Below, piece by piece: positions 28,558 through 37,621 of a DNA stretch of 64,000 nucleotides. The notes under the pieces were generated by a model. That model saw only the letters and a list, made by a program, of their open reading frames with translations. It did no database searches and was not told the origin of the DNA. Origin of the DNA: Gemmatimonadales bacterium (GTDB lineage: Bacteria; Gemmatimonadota; Gemmatimonadetes; Palauibacterales; Palauibacteraceae); NCBI GenBank assembly GCA_009841005.1, contig VXMR01000068.1, forward strand, positions 27,427 to 91,426, given 5' to 3'. Every line of letters starts with the position of its first letter. The stretch's first letter is position 1. Position numbers and translations under genes: made by a program.

Positions 28558-30942
28558 GTGGATCACGCGCTCCGAGTCATCGAGTTCGACCGCGTGCTGG
28601 CGGCGATCGGCGAACGCGCCGTGTCGGAAGCGGGCTGCGCCGCGGTACACGCACTCCGGCCGCTTGCGGACGCGTCTTCCGCGGTCCGCTCGCTCGCGGC
28701 GGTGCACGAGCTTCGGCGGCTCATCGAGAGCGGAGATGGTTGGGCGCTGGACACGATCGCGCCGCTGGACGGGGCCCTCCGGCGGCTCGCGATCGAAGAC
28801 GCGCCGCTGGAGCCGCCTCAGTTGCTTGCATGCGCGCAGGTCATGGCGGTCGCACGCGCCGTGCGGCGACTGGACGCGCGTCTCGATCCCGACGGCCTCC
28901 CCGCGGAGCATGTGAGCCGGTTGTGGGGTGAGGCGGCCCTCGAGAAACGGATTGCGCGCACCTTCGACGCGACGGGAGCGGTCGCGGATGGGGCCTCTCC
29001 GGAACTTGGGCGCATCCGTCGCGCGCTCGCGACGCGACGTGGCCGGCTCGTCGACGAGCTTACGCGCTACGCCCGCGAGCTTCCGGAGCGCGTTCGCGTG
29101 CCCGACGCCTCGGTCACCGTCCGAAACGGCCGCTACTGCATCCCGGTACGCCGCGAGGGGAAGGGAATCGCGGGCGGTCTCGTGCACGACGCTTCCGCCA
29201 GCCGCCGGACCCTGTTTGTCGAGCCATCGCGCGCGATCGAGGCGATGAACGAGATCCGCGAGCTGGAACTCCGCGAGGCCCGCGAGGTGGACCGGATTCT
29301 GCGCGACCTGTCCTCTGCCGCGCGCGCTCGCGCGTCGGAACTCGCCGTCTCGTACACCGCCCTAGTAGAACTGGACTCGCTTCGCGCCCGCGCGCTCTTT
29401 GCGGGCGAGATGGACGCATCGCCCCCGGCCTTCAGCGAGGGGCCTTCGGAGGGGATCCGCATCCGCGGCGCCCGTCATCCTCTCCTCGTCCTCGATGCCG
29501 GCGGAGCGGTCCCGTTCGACCTCGATCTCTCGGCGGGCGAGCGCGTCCTCCTCGTTTCGGGCCCGAACGCGGGGGGGAAGACGGTGTTTCTCAAGACGCT
29601 CGGCCTGCTGTCCGCGCTCGCGCAGAGCGGGGTCCTGCCGCCGCTCGGCGACGGGAGCCGGATCCCCTTCTTCCGTCGCTTCTTCGCGGTCATCGGGGAC
29701 GAACAGTCGATCGAGGCTTCGCTCTCCACCTTCGGTGCGCAGGCGCGCAACCTGGCCGAGATCCTGCACGAGGCCGGCGACCGGGACATCGTCCTCTTCG
29801 ACGAGATCGGCAGCGCCACGGACCCGGCCGAGGGGGGCGCGCTTGCGGCGGCATCGTTGCGGCGGCTGGCTCGACAGGCACGTCTCACGGTCGCCACGAC
29901 GCACCTCGGCGACCTCAAGCGCCTCGGCGACGAGAAGGCCGCTGCCGTGAACGCCTCGCTGGAATTCGATGGAACACGGCTCGAACCGACGTACCGTCTC
30001 GTAAGGGACCGGCCCGGACGCAGTTACGCGCTGGTGATCGCGGCGCGGCTGGGCGTCCCCGAAGACGTACTCGCCGCTGCGCGCGACCGGCTCGGACCCG
30101 AGCACGTGTCGCTGGACACGCTCCTCGCCCGGCTCGAGACCGAACGGAGCGAGGTCGAAGACCTTCGTACGCAGCTTGAGCGCCGGGCCGGAGAGACGGC
30201 CGACCGTGAACGCGATCTCGCGTCCCGGGAGACTGCCCTGGCCGACTCGGAGCGCGCCGCCGCTCTTGAACGGGAGGCGGAGCGGCTTGCGGTTCTTCGC
30301 GAGGCGCGAAAGCAGGTGGAAGCGGCGATCTCACGCCTCGAGTCCGAATTCGCCACGGGGGATGAGGTGCGCCGCCGGGAGTCGAAGCGGGCCGCGCGGG
30401 GGGAGGTGGAGCGGGCGCTCCGGACGTCTTCCCGCGCTCTTCGTGCCCTGGGCGAGTCCGAGCCTCCATCGGTGGCGCGAGCGGTGCGAGTCGGCGATGC
30501 CGTGCGGTGGAACGCGTCCGACCGGCCGGCGCGCCTCGTTGAAATCCGGCAGGATCGCGGCGTCATCGAGGTCGGTGAACTGCGGCTGACGGTACCGCTG
30601 CGGGACCTGACTCCCCATTCTGCACCGGAGACCCGTTCGTCCGGCCCGGCCCGGCTGCACGAAGCCGCGGGCTCCGCGCAGCGCCGACCGGATTTCACCG
30701 CCGCCACGGAGGTCGACCTGAGGGGCCTGCGCGTCGACGAGGTCGAGGGAATGCTCAACCCGGCCGTCGATGCGGCGGTGGTCGGCGATCTCCCGTGGCT
30801 AAAAATCATTCACGGCAAGGGAACGGGCGCGCTGAGGGAGCGGGTCGGGCAGCTGCTCGCCGGGGATCCCCGGATCCGGATCCTCAGGGCCGGCGAATCG
30901 AACGAAGGGGGAACAGGCGTCACGGTCGTGGAGTTCGAGTGA
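28558..30942 (+). CDS. mutS2: MutS2 ATPase/endonuclease
   Basis: The 794-residue protein lacks the mismatch-reading domain of MutS. It has the MutS core and clamp helices (1-300), Walker A GPNAGGKT (335-342), Walker B VLFDEIGSATDP, a long charged coiled coil (about 530-640) and a C-terminal Smr domain (EVDLRGLRVDEVE; HGKGTGALR). Family members split collided ribosomes or suppress recombination. GTG 28558 is the chosen start, 5 bases after the HIT stop. Confidence 0.95.
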   Translation: MDHALRVIEFDRVLAAIGERAVSEAGCAAVHALRPLADASSAVRSLAAVHELRRLIESGDGWALDTIAPLDGALRRLAIEDAPLEPPQLLACAQVMAVARAVRRLDARLDPDGLPAEHVSRLWGEAALEKRIARTFDATGAVADGASPELGRIRRALATRRGRLVDELTRYARELPERVRVPDASVTVRNGRYCIPVRREGKGIAGGLVHDASASRRTLFVEPSRAIEAMNEIRELELREAREVDRILRDLSSAARARASELAVSYTALVELDSLRARALFAGEMDASPPAFSEGPSEGIRIRGARHPLLVLDAGGAVPFDLDLSAGERVLLVSGPNAGGKTVFLKTLGLLSALAQSGVLPPLGDGSRIPFFRRFFAVIGDEQSIEASLSTFGAQARNLAEILHEAGDRDIVLFDEIGSATDPAEGGALAAASLRRLARQARLTVATTHLGDLKRLGDEKAAAVNASLEFDGTRLEPTYRLVRDRPGRSYALVIAARLGVPEDVLAAARDRLGPEHVSLDTLLARLETERSEVEDLRTQLERRAGETADRERDLASRETALADSERAAALEREAERLAVLREARKQVEAAISRLESEFATGDEVRRRESKRAARGEVERALRTSSRALRALGESEPPSVARAVRVGDAVRWNASDRPARLVEIRQDRGVIEVGELRLTVPLRDLTPHSAPETRSSGPARLHEAAGSAQRRPDFTAATEVDLRGLRVDEVEGMLNPAVDAAVVGDLPWLKIIHGKGTGALRERVGQLLAGDPRIRILRAGESNEGGTGVTVVEFE

Positions 30943-30972
30943 GCGAGACTTGCGGGCGGTAGGGGTGGAATC

Positions 30973-32778
30973 GTGGTGAGCGACAGCCTCGTAGAGGACA
31001 TCCGCGCACGGGCCGACATCCTCGAGATCGTGGGAGAGTACGTTCAGCTTCGACGATCGGGGAAGAGCTATCGCGGACCCTGCCCGCTGCACGGCGGAGA
31101 CGGTCCGAACTTCGCCGTCGACCCGCAGCGCCAGATCTTCAAGTGCTTCGTCTGCGGGGAGGGCGGGGACGTCTTCGGCTTCATCATGAAGCACCTCGGG
31201 TTCGATTTCCCGGAGGCGGTGCGCTTCGTGGGCGCGAGAGTCGGGATCGAGGTTCCCGACCGGGAGGAGCGACGCGAGGATCCGTATGCGCCGCTTCGCG
31301 GAGTGCTCGCCTTCGCGGCCGAGTGGTTCCGGGACCGGCTGCGCGAACCGGCCGGCGCCGGCGCACGCGCCTATCTCCAGGGGCGCGGACTTTCGCTGGA
31401 GGAGGCGCTCGACTTCGGGCTGGGCTACGCAGACGACGAATGGCGTGCGCTCCGCACCGCCGCGGCCCGGCACGGGATCGAGGAGCGGGCGCTGCTCGAG
31501 CTCGGGCTTCTTGCGACGAGCGAGAGAGCGGAAGAGCCGTACGACCGTTTTCGCGGGCGTCTCATGTTCACGATCCATGATCTGCGCGACCGCCCGATCG
31601 GCTTCGGTGGCCGCATCCTCGATGCCGCCTCCGATGCGCCCAAATACATCAATTCGCCCGAATCGCCCGTCTTCCACAAGGGAAAAGAGCTGTACGGACT
31701 CAACCGGGCGCGGCACGCCATGCGACGCGAGGGCCACGCCGCGGTCGCGGAGGGGTTCACCGATGTCATCGCACTGCACCGGGCCGGCCTCGGCTTTGCG
31801 GTCGCCGGGCTGGGGACATCCTTCACGGCGGACCAGGCTCGCCGCATCGGCCGATACACGAAACGGGCCTACCTGCTCTACGACAGCGATCTCGCCGGGC
31901 TGCGCGCGACGTTCAGGACCGGGGACATCCTGTTGGCCGCGGGGGTTCACCCGATGGTCGTGTCGCTCCCGTCCGGGGAAGATCCCGACTCCCTCATCCG
32001 CCGGGACGGTCCGTCCGCCATCCGGCAGCTTCTGGACGATGCGGTGGATCTTCTCGAGCGCAAGCTCCAGATCCTTCGCCGCGAGGGATACCTGGATCGG
32101 GTGGAGGGACGGCGTCGGGCGGTGGATGGCCTGCTCAGTACGCTGCGGGCGGTCTCCGATCCGGCGCTCCGCGACATTTACGTGGACCGGGCGGTGGAAG
32201 GCCTGGGGATACGGCGCGAGACGCTCGTGGACGAGATCGCGCGCCTCGAGCGTTCCCCACCTCGACGCCGTTCCCCGGCCGCCGAACCGGGACGCGCCCG
32301 GCGTGGACCCTCGCCGGCCTCGCGCACGGAGTACGATTTCCTCCTCCTGCTCGTTCGTGACCCGACGCTCACGCGGCAGGCCGTGCGCGTCGGGCTCGCG
32401 CCCGGTCACATGTCCGACCCGCGGTCGCGCGAGCTGTTCGAGATCCTGGCGGCGGCATCGGACGAGGGGGTCGATTCTCCCGACTGGGCGTCCGCCTCCG
32501 CCGCCGCCGGGGAACTGGCGAAGACGCTGCGAGAGTCCGATCGGGAGCTCCCGGACGCCGCCCGGGTCTTCGACGCCGTGGTGCGTCGCCTCCTCTACCG
32601 GCGGCATCGTGAACGGATCGAGGAGATCGGCCGCGCGATCGAGCTTGCGGAGCCGGAGCAGCAACGTCGATTGTTGGACGAGAAACAGGAACTCGTGCGC
32701 GAACTTCGGGCCGCGGGCGAGTCGGGAGCGTTCATGCCGGCCGCTGAAGCAGGGCGGACTACGGCCACGCAGCGATGA
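30973..32778 (+). CDS. dnaG: DNA primase
   Basis: The 601-residue primase makes RNA primers for replication. Its zinc ribbon is C37-x2-H40 with C58-x2-C61 (CPLH, CFVC). The catalytic core (about 110-330) includes the toprim motifs VAEGFTDVIAL and LLYDSDLAG. A basic linker precedes the C-terminal helicase-binding region. Two tandem GTGs (30973, 30976) can start it. The end overlaps the next gene as ATGA. No rpoD follows, unlike in many bacteria. Confidence 0.96.
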   Translation: MVSDSLVEDIRARADILEIVGEYVQLRRSGKSYRGPCPLHGGDGPNFAVDPQRQIFKCFVCGEGGDVFGFIMKHLGFDFPEAVRFVGARVGIEVPDREERREDPYAPLRGVLAFAAEWFRDRLREPAGAGARAYLQGRGLSLEEALDFGLGYADDEWRALRTAAARHGIEERALLELGLLATSERAEEPYDRFRGRLMFTIHDLRDRPIGFGGRILDAASDAPKYINSPESPVFHKGKELYGLNRARHAMRREGHAAVAEGFTDVIALHRAGLGFAVAGLGTSFTADQARRIGRYTKRAYLLYDSDLAGLRATFRTGDILLAAGVHPMVVSLPSGEDPDSLIRRDGPSAIRQLLDDAVDLLERKLQILRREGYLDRVEGRRRAVDGLLSTLRAVSDPALRDIYVDRAVEGLGIRRETLVDEIARLERSPPRRRSPAAEPGRARRGPSPASRTEYDFLLLLVRDPTLTRQAVRVGLAPGHMSDPRSRELFEILAAASDEGVDSPDWASASAAAGELAKTLRESDRELPDAARVFDAVVRRLLYRRHRERIEEIGRAIELAEPEQQRRLLDEKQELVRELRAAGESGAFMPAAEAGRTTATQR

Positions 32779-33512
32779 CAGCCGGGGAGAGTATGCAAGG
32801 GACTGATATCGTCGAGGAGTTACTCACCCTTCAGGAAATCGATCACAGGATCCTGAAGATAGAAGATGAACTCGAGAGTCTCGGCGGAGAGGTGGCCGGA
32901 CTCCGGGAAACCGTGGAGACGCTGGAAGCCCGGGTCGCGCGGATCCGGGCGGAGGTGGAGGAGGCGGAAGGGCGCGTCAGGCAGTTCCATCGAGCCGTGG
33001 AGGCGGGCAGAGCGACGCTCAAACGTCTGGAGGCGCGATCCGTCGCAGTCGCGAACATGCAGCAGCATCTCGCGGTTCGGAGCGAAACGGACACGGCCCG
33101 GCGCAACCTGCGTGCGGCGGAAGATGACCAGCTCGACGCGATGCAGGATGTGGAGACCGCGCGCGGGGCGTTGAAGGCCGCGGAAGCGGAGCTCGGGGAG
33201 GCGACCGCGCAATTGGCGGAGCGGAGCACCGCCGTGGAAGGGCTGCGGGCGACGCTCGAGGGGGATCTCCAGCACTGCGGCGTGAGTCGGAGGACGCAGG
33301 AGAGCCGGCTGGACCGCCGGGCGCTGCAGTTGTACCGCACGGCGGGCGGAGGTGGGCGTCAGGCCGCGCTCGCCGAACTCACCGTCGATGGGGTATGCGG
33401 CCGCTGCTATACGGCGATACCGAAGCAGCAGCAGACCGAGATTCGGGCGCGGCGGCATCTCGCCATCTGCGAGGGTTGCGGGATCATCCTCTACCCGGGA
33501 TCTCTCGCCTGA
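32775..33512 (+). CDS. Coiled-coil protein with C4 zinc ribbon
   Basis: The 245-residue protein is a long antiparallel coiled coil (about 10-190, heptads rich in L, E, R) followed by a C4 zinc ribbon (CGRC and CEGC, about 208-238). This layout matches the zf-RING_7/CdsZ-like family, linked in other bacteria to secretion, flagella or translation. Its job here is unknown. It is coupled to dnaG at its start. Confidence 0.85.
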   Translation: MTAGESMQGTDIVEELLTLQEIDHRILKIEDELESLGGEVAGLRETVETLEARVARIRAEVEEAEGRVRQFHRAVEAGRATLKRLEARSVAVANMQQHLAVRSETDTARRNLRAAEDDQLDAMQDVETARGALKAAEAELGEATAQLAERSTAVEGLRATLEGDLQHCGVSRRTQESRLDRRALQLYRTAGGGGRQAALAELTVDGVCGRCYTAIPKQQQTEIRARRHLAICEGCGIILYPGSLA

Positions 33513-34090
33513 CGCGCAGGCTTCGCATCATCGCCGGGGACCTGGGCGGCCGCTTCATCGAGGCCCCCCGTGGAGGGCGCACGCGTCCGACGGCGGGGCG
33601 GGTGCGGGAGGCCTGGTTTTCCGCGCTCGCGGGGGATGTCGACGGCGCCAGGGTCGCCGATCTCTACGCCGGCTCCGGAGCGCTGGGGATCGAAGCGCTG
33701 TCGCGGGGCGCGGCGCACGTCCATTTTGTCGAGTCGGATCGCCGGGCGGTTGCGCTGCTGCGCCGCAATGTCGCAATGCTCGATCTCGAAGACCGATCGC
33801 GGGTGGTGCGGGACGATGCCATCGCATGGGTCGACGGTCAGGACGCACCGCATGATATGGCCGGTCCGGGCGCGCTCTTCGATCTGGTCTTCGCGGATCC
33901 ACCGTACGCGTCCGCCGGCGGCGCGCAGCTCGTCGAGCGCTTCCGGATCCGTCCGTTCGCCTCACAACTGTGGGTCGAGCACCGCCCGGACGCCGAGTGG
34001 GCGACGGCGGCCGACTGGACGAGGGAATACGGTGACACCTGCGTCAGCCGGTTCCGGGCTCCGGCCGACGCGTCAACCCGAACACTCTGA
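33476..34090 (+). CDS. rsmD: 16S rRNA (guanine966-N2)-methyltransferase
   Basis: The protein (204 residues from TTG 33476) has the RsmD plan: RIIAGDLGGR at the start, RPTAGRVREAWFS, the SAM site LYAGSGALGIEALSRGA, and the catalytic FADPPY. The start is uncertain: family alignment would also fit CTG 33509, which overlaps the previous stop as CTGA. coaD follows 11 bases later, a common pairing. Confidence 0.9.
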   Translation: MRDHPLPGISRLTRRLRIIAGDLGGRFIEAPRGGRTRPTAGRVREAWFSALAGDVDGARVADLYAGSGALGIEALSRGAAHVHFVESDRRAVALLRRNVAMLDLEDRSRVVRDDAIAWVDGQDAPHDMAGPGALFDLVFADPPYASAGGAQLVERFRIRPFASQLWVEHRPDAEWATAADWTREYGDTCVSRFRAPADASTRTL

Positions 34091-34101
34091 CGGGGAACTC
34101 G

Positions 34102-34593
34102 ATGAACAACGCCGTCGCCGTGTATCCCGGGTCCTTCGACCCGTTGACGGTCGGACACGAGGACATCGTACGCAGGAGCCTGCGGATCGTGGACCGGCTG
34201 ATCGTCGCCGTGGCGGAGACGGCCACGCAGGCGAAGTCGGGACTGTTCGGGATCGACGATCGCGTCGATCTGATCCGCGAGGTGTTTGCGGACGAACCGA
34301 GGGTCGAGGCGACGTCGTTCTCCGGCCTGCTCGTGAACTTCGCACGGTCGCGCGAGGCCCGGATCATCGTCCGCGGGCTGCGGGCCGTGAGCGACTTCGA
34401 GTACGAGTTTCAGATGGCGCTCATGAACCGCTCCCTCTGGCCCGAAGTTGAGGTTCTCTTCATGGCGCCCGCCACGCGTCACACGTTCCTGAGCTCCTCG
34501 CTCGTGCGCGAAGTCGGACGTCTGGGCGGAGATGTGACGGACTTCGTGAGCCCGGTCGTGAAGGCCCGCATGGACCTCGCGTTCGGGCGCTAG
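34102..34593 (+). CDS. coaD: Phosphopantetheine adenylyltransferase
   Basis: The 163-residue nucleotidyltransferase carries YPGSFDPLTVGH (8-19, containing the TxGH ATP-binding site), VRGLRAVSDFEYEFQMA and SSSLVREV. It makes dephospho-CoA from 4'-phosphopantetheine. Length and motifs are standard. It lies between rsmD and the phosphate acyltransferase, giving a CoA/acyl-phosphate theme. Confidence 0.96.
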   Translation: MNNAVAVYPGSFDPLTVGHEDIVRRSLRIVDRLIVAVAETATQAKSGLFGIDDRVDLIREVFADEPRVEATSFSGLLVNFARSREARIIVRGLRAVSDFEYEFQMALMNRSLWPEVEVLFMAPATRHTFLSSSLVREVGRLGGDVTDFVSPVVKARMDLAFGR

Positions 34594-34609
34594 CAACCGG
34601 GACTGCAAG

Positions 34610-35467
34610 GTGACGTCTCAGCCGATCCCATCCGGCTTCATCGACCGACTGAGGACGCGGGCCGGCGCCCTCGAGCGGCGCATCGGTTTTCCGGAGGCGG
34701 ACGAGACCCGCACCGCGCGGGCGATTCGCCGGTTGCGGGAGGAAGAGTGGGTACGCCCCGTCGAGATCCGCGCCGGCGCGGATGGCCTCGCGAAGGCCGC
34801 GCAACGCCTCGCGGCCGGGGAACTGGACGGGGTCGTGGCGGGGGCCGTGCACGCGACGGCGGACGTCATCCGGGCCGGTCTGCGGGTCGTCGGTCTCGCC
34901 GATGGCGTGGAGACCGTCTCGGCCGCCTTCCACATGATCTTTCCCGCTCCCGCCGAGCGGGTGCTCACGCTTACGGACGCCGCGGTCGTCCCGGCGCCGA
35001 CCCCGGCCCAGATGGCGGAGAGTGCTTCGGCGGCCTGCGACGCGCACAGAGCCGTTGCGGGAGAAGAACCGGTCGTTGCGTTTCTCTCGTATTCCACGCT
35101 TGGCTCGGCCGCGGGGCCGGCGGTCGAGCGTGTGCGGGAGGCGCTGGACATCTTCCGCCGCCTTCGCCCCGAAGTCGCGGCGGACGGTGAACTGCAGGCC
35201 GACGCGGCGCTCGTATCGGACGTCGCCGCGCTGAAGGCTCCCGGGTCTCCGGTGGCCGGGCGCGCGAACCTGCTCGTCTTCCCCGGCCTCGACGCCGCAA
35301 ACATCGCGTACAAACTGCTCGAGCGACTCGCCGGGGCGCGCGCGCTGGGGCCGATCCTTCAGGGGCTGCGGCGACCGCTGAACGACCTCTCCCGCGGCGC
35401 CTCCGTCTCCGATATCGTGGATGTCGCTTGCATTACAGCCCTCATGTCACCCGGGAGCGAAGGATGA
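34610..35467 (+). CDS. Phosphate acetyl/butyryltransferase-like protein, shortened
   Basis: The 285-residue protein aligns with Pta/Ptb enzymes (acyl-CoA plus phosphate to acyl phosphate): IGFPEADETRTARA, then DGVVAGAVHATADVIRAGLRV, FLSYSTLGSA, LQADAALVSDVA, NLLVFPGLDAANIAYKLLERLAGA and NDLSRGASV. Compared with a usual Pta domain of about 330 residues, the stretch between the first strand and DGVVAGA is short, lacking most of the segment around residues 40-90. The C-terminal catalytic half looks intact. GTG 34610 start; ATGA overlap with the STAS gene. Confidence 0.82.
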   Translation: MTSQPIPSGFIDRLRTRAGALERRIGFPEADETRTARAIRRLREEEWVRPVEIRAGADGLAKAAQRLAAGELDGVVAGAVHATADVIRAGLRVVGLADGVETVSAAFHMIFPAPAERVLTLTDAAVVPAPTPAQMAESASAACDAHRAVAGEEPVVAFLSYSTLGSAAGPAVERVREALDIFRRLRPEVAADGELQADAALVSDVAALKAPGSPVAGRANLLVFPGLDAANIAYKLLERLAGARALGPILQGLRRPLNDLSRGASVSDIVDVACITALMSPGSEG

Positions 35468-35796
35468 CGTTTTCGATCGAAACGGCGGGAGCCACTACCC
35501 TCGTCGCCGTGGGCGGACAGCTCACGATCAACAACCGCGGCGAATTCAAGGAGCGCGTGCTCGCGCGCCTGGCGGACGGGGACGCCGATTTCGTCATCGA
35601 TTTCACCGAGGCCGACTACATCGACTCCTCCGGCCTCGGGGTACTCGTCAGCCTCTCCAAGCACATCCGCGACGCGGGCGGCCGCCTGACGCTGGCCGGG
35701 CTGAACGAGGATCTTCAGCGGCTCTTCGCCCTGACCAGGCTGGACTCGCTGTTCGAGATCGCCGAATCCCGGGCAGCGGCGCTCGGCGAATCCTGA
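35464..35796 (+). CDS. STAS-domain anti-anti-sigma factor
   Basis: The 110-residue single-domain protein has the STAS fold and the DSSGLG motif (54-59), where the second serine (S56) is the residue phosphorylated in SpoIIAA/RsbV. Unphosphorylated forms bind an anti-sigma kinase and release the sigma factor. The next gene, 19 bases on, encodes a protein with both an RsbW-like ATPase and a PP2C phosphatase, the two enzymes expected to act on this serine. ATGA overlap with the acyltransferase gene. Confidence 0.92.
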   Translation: MTFSIETAGATTLVAVGGQLTINNRGEFKERVLARLADGDADFVIDFTEADYIDSSGLGVLVSLSKHIRDAGGRLTLAGLNEDLQRLFALTRLDSLFEIAESRAAALGES

Positions 35797-35815
35797 CCGG
35801 AGCTCCAGCTCCGGA

Positions 35816-37621
35816 ATGAAGGACGGAGACGCGGCCCGCATCCTGGTCCTCTCCAGCCGGCCGGACATCCTCCAGGCCGTCGCGGACGCCGCCGCCGAGA
35901 TCGATCCGCCTCCCGAAGTGAGAGGGCTCTTCGGGCGCCCTCTGACGGTGCTCCCGACGGATCTCATCCTGGTGGACATCGCCGAACCGCGCGCGACGAT
36001 GCCGTACCTGCACCGCCGCTTCGGCGCTGCGTCGGCCCTCGTGGCGCTCGTCGATGGCGCATGGATCGACCGTCTGGGCTCGGCGCTGGCAGAAGACTGG
36101 ACGGACTACCTCTTCTATCCGCTCAACGCGGCCGAACTCGGGCTCGTGTGGCAGAAACACACCTCGCCCGCGGAGGCGCCCGACCTGAACCTGGACGTCG
36201 ATGAGTCGGGGCACATACGCGTCGTGTTTCCCTCGAGCGTGCGCTACCAGCGCGCCGTGGTGGAGCGGGTCGTCGTGGCATGCCGGCACCTCGCCGATCT
36301 GGATGGCGAGACGGCGTTCCGACTCCGGGTCGCGCTCGGCGAGGCCGTGGCCAACGCGATCCTGTGGGGGGGCGGCGACCGTCCCGGCGCCGTCGTGCGG
36401 GTTTCCGCGAAAACACACGCGGACGGCCTGCGCGTGAAGGTCTCGGACGAGGGGAGCGGTTTCGATCCCGATGCCGTGCCGGACCCGATCTCGGCGGAGG
36501 GCATCGGGCGGCCCCGCGGGCGCGGCCTCTTTCTTCTGAGGCAGCTGGCCGACGACGTGACGTTCAACGAGACCGGAAACAGGGTCACGCTCTCGTTCCG
36601 GGGCGCGCCGGATCCCCTTGTGAGGATCGAACCTCTCCTGCGGCGTTTCGCCGATGTCACCGGTCTCAGATTTCGCCTCGACCGGCGGTTCGAGGACGGC
36701 TCGCAGGTGCTGTTCGACAGCTGGGCGAACGACGAGGAGTCGAACGGCCCGCGTGAGGTTCGGGAGGCGTGGCCGCTGGGCGATGCGGGACGGCTGCGGC
36801 TCGTCCACGATCCGGCGAGCAGCGGCGATGCTGCCGCGACGCTGCTCGCGGGCTGGATCGGCGCCGTGGCCGAGGGCGAACATTCGCGGGAGCGGCTCCT
36901 CGCACGACGGTTGCGCCGGGAGCGCGTGCTGGCCGAATTGGAGATCGCCCGGGATCTGCAACTGAAACTCCTGCCGCCCCCCGAGGACTTTCGCGATCTC
37001 GGACGGATAGCGGCCCGCTGCGATCCGGCGCTCTCTCTGGGCGGCGACTTCTACTATCTCGTCCGCCTCGCGGACGGCTGCCTGGGAGTCATGCTCGGCG
37101 ACGTGAGCTCGCACGGCCCCTCCGCCGCGCTCATCATGGCCCGTACGCTGAGTGCCGTGGTCCTGGCGACGCGCGTGGAGGCCGAACCCGCGGCCGTCCT
37201 GGACGCCATGCACGGGCAGCTCCGGGCGGCGCTCGACGCGACCGAGATGTACATGACGCTCTTCTACGGAGTCATCGATCCCGAGCGCGGAGAACTGCGC
37301 TACGCGAACGCCGGTCACCCGTATGCGTACCTGCTCGGATCGGACGGGACGCGCCGTCTCGCCGCCCTGGATCCCCCTGTCGGCGTGGCCACGGTCCGGT
37401 CGTACCGGCAGGCACGGGTGCCGTCTGCCGGGGAAACGCTGCTGGCGTTCACCGATGGCCTCGCCGAGCTCAGCGATCCTCTCGAGACGCCGGATGCCCG
37501 GGTGCGGAGGTGTATCGACCGCGGGGACCTCGACCCCGAACTCCTCGTGACGGCTCTCTTCGCGGATAGCGATGACGAGATGAGGCTGGACGATCGGACG
37601 GCCGTCGCGGCTTCCCTGTGA
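35816..37621 (+). CDS. Fused receiver-like / RsbW-like ATPase / PP2C phosphatase regulator
   Basis: The 601-residue protein has four parts. Residues 5-118 resemble a response-regulator receiver with D54 (LILVDIAEP), but the acidic pair (SSR at 13-15) and lysine (FYPL) are lost. Residues 140-262 are a GHKL ATPase of the RsbW type: N box E176/N180, G1 DEGSGFD, G2 GRGLFLL. Residues 265-365 may be GAF-like. Residues 385-601 are a SpoIIE/RsbU-type PP2C with metal aspartates D411, D429, D547 and D592. It would phosphorylate and dephosphorylate the adjacent STAS protein. The usual separate anti-sigma gene and a sigma gene are absent. It is coupled to rsmA by GTGA. Confidence 0.88.
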   Translation: MKDGDAARILVLSSRPDILQAVADAAAEIDPPPEVRGLFGRPLTVLPTDLILVDIAEPRATMPYLHRRFGAASALVALVDGAWIDRLGSALAEDWTDYLFYPLNAAELGLVWQKHTSPAEAPDLNLDVDESGHIRVVFPSSVRYQRAVVERVVVACRHLADLDGETAFRLRVALGEAVANAILWGGGDRPGAVVRVSAKTHADGLRVKVSDEGSGFDPDAVPDPISAEGIGRPRGRGLFLLRQLADDVTFNETGNRVTLSFRGAPDPLVRIEPLLRRFADVTGLRFRLDRRFEDGSQVLFDSWANDEESNGPREVREAWPLGDAGRLRLVHDPASSGDAAATLLAGWIGAVAEGEHSRERLLARRLRRERVLAELEIARDLQLKLLPPPEDFRDLGRIAARCDPALSLGGDFYYLVRLADGCLGVMLGDVSSHGPSAALIMARTLSAVVLATRVEAEPAAVLDAMHGQLRAALDATEMYMTLFYGVIDPERGELRYANAGHPYAYLLGSDGTRRLAALDPPVGVATVRSYRQARVPSAGETLLAFTDGLAELSDPLETPDARVRRCIDRGDLDPELLVTALFADSDDEMRLDDRTAVAASL

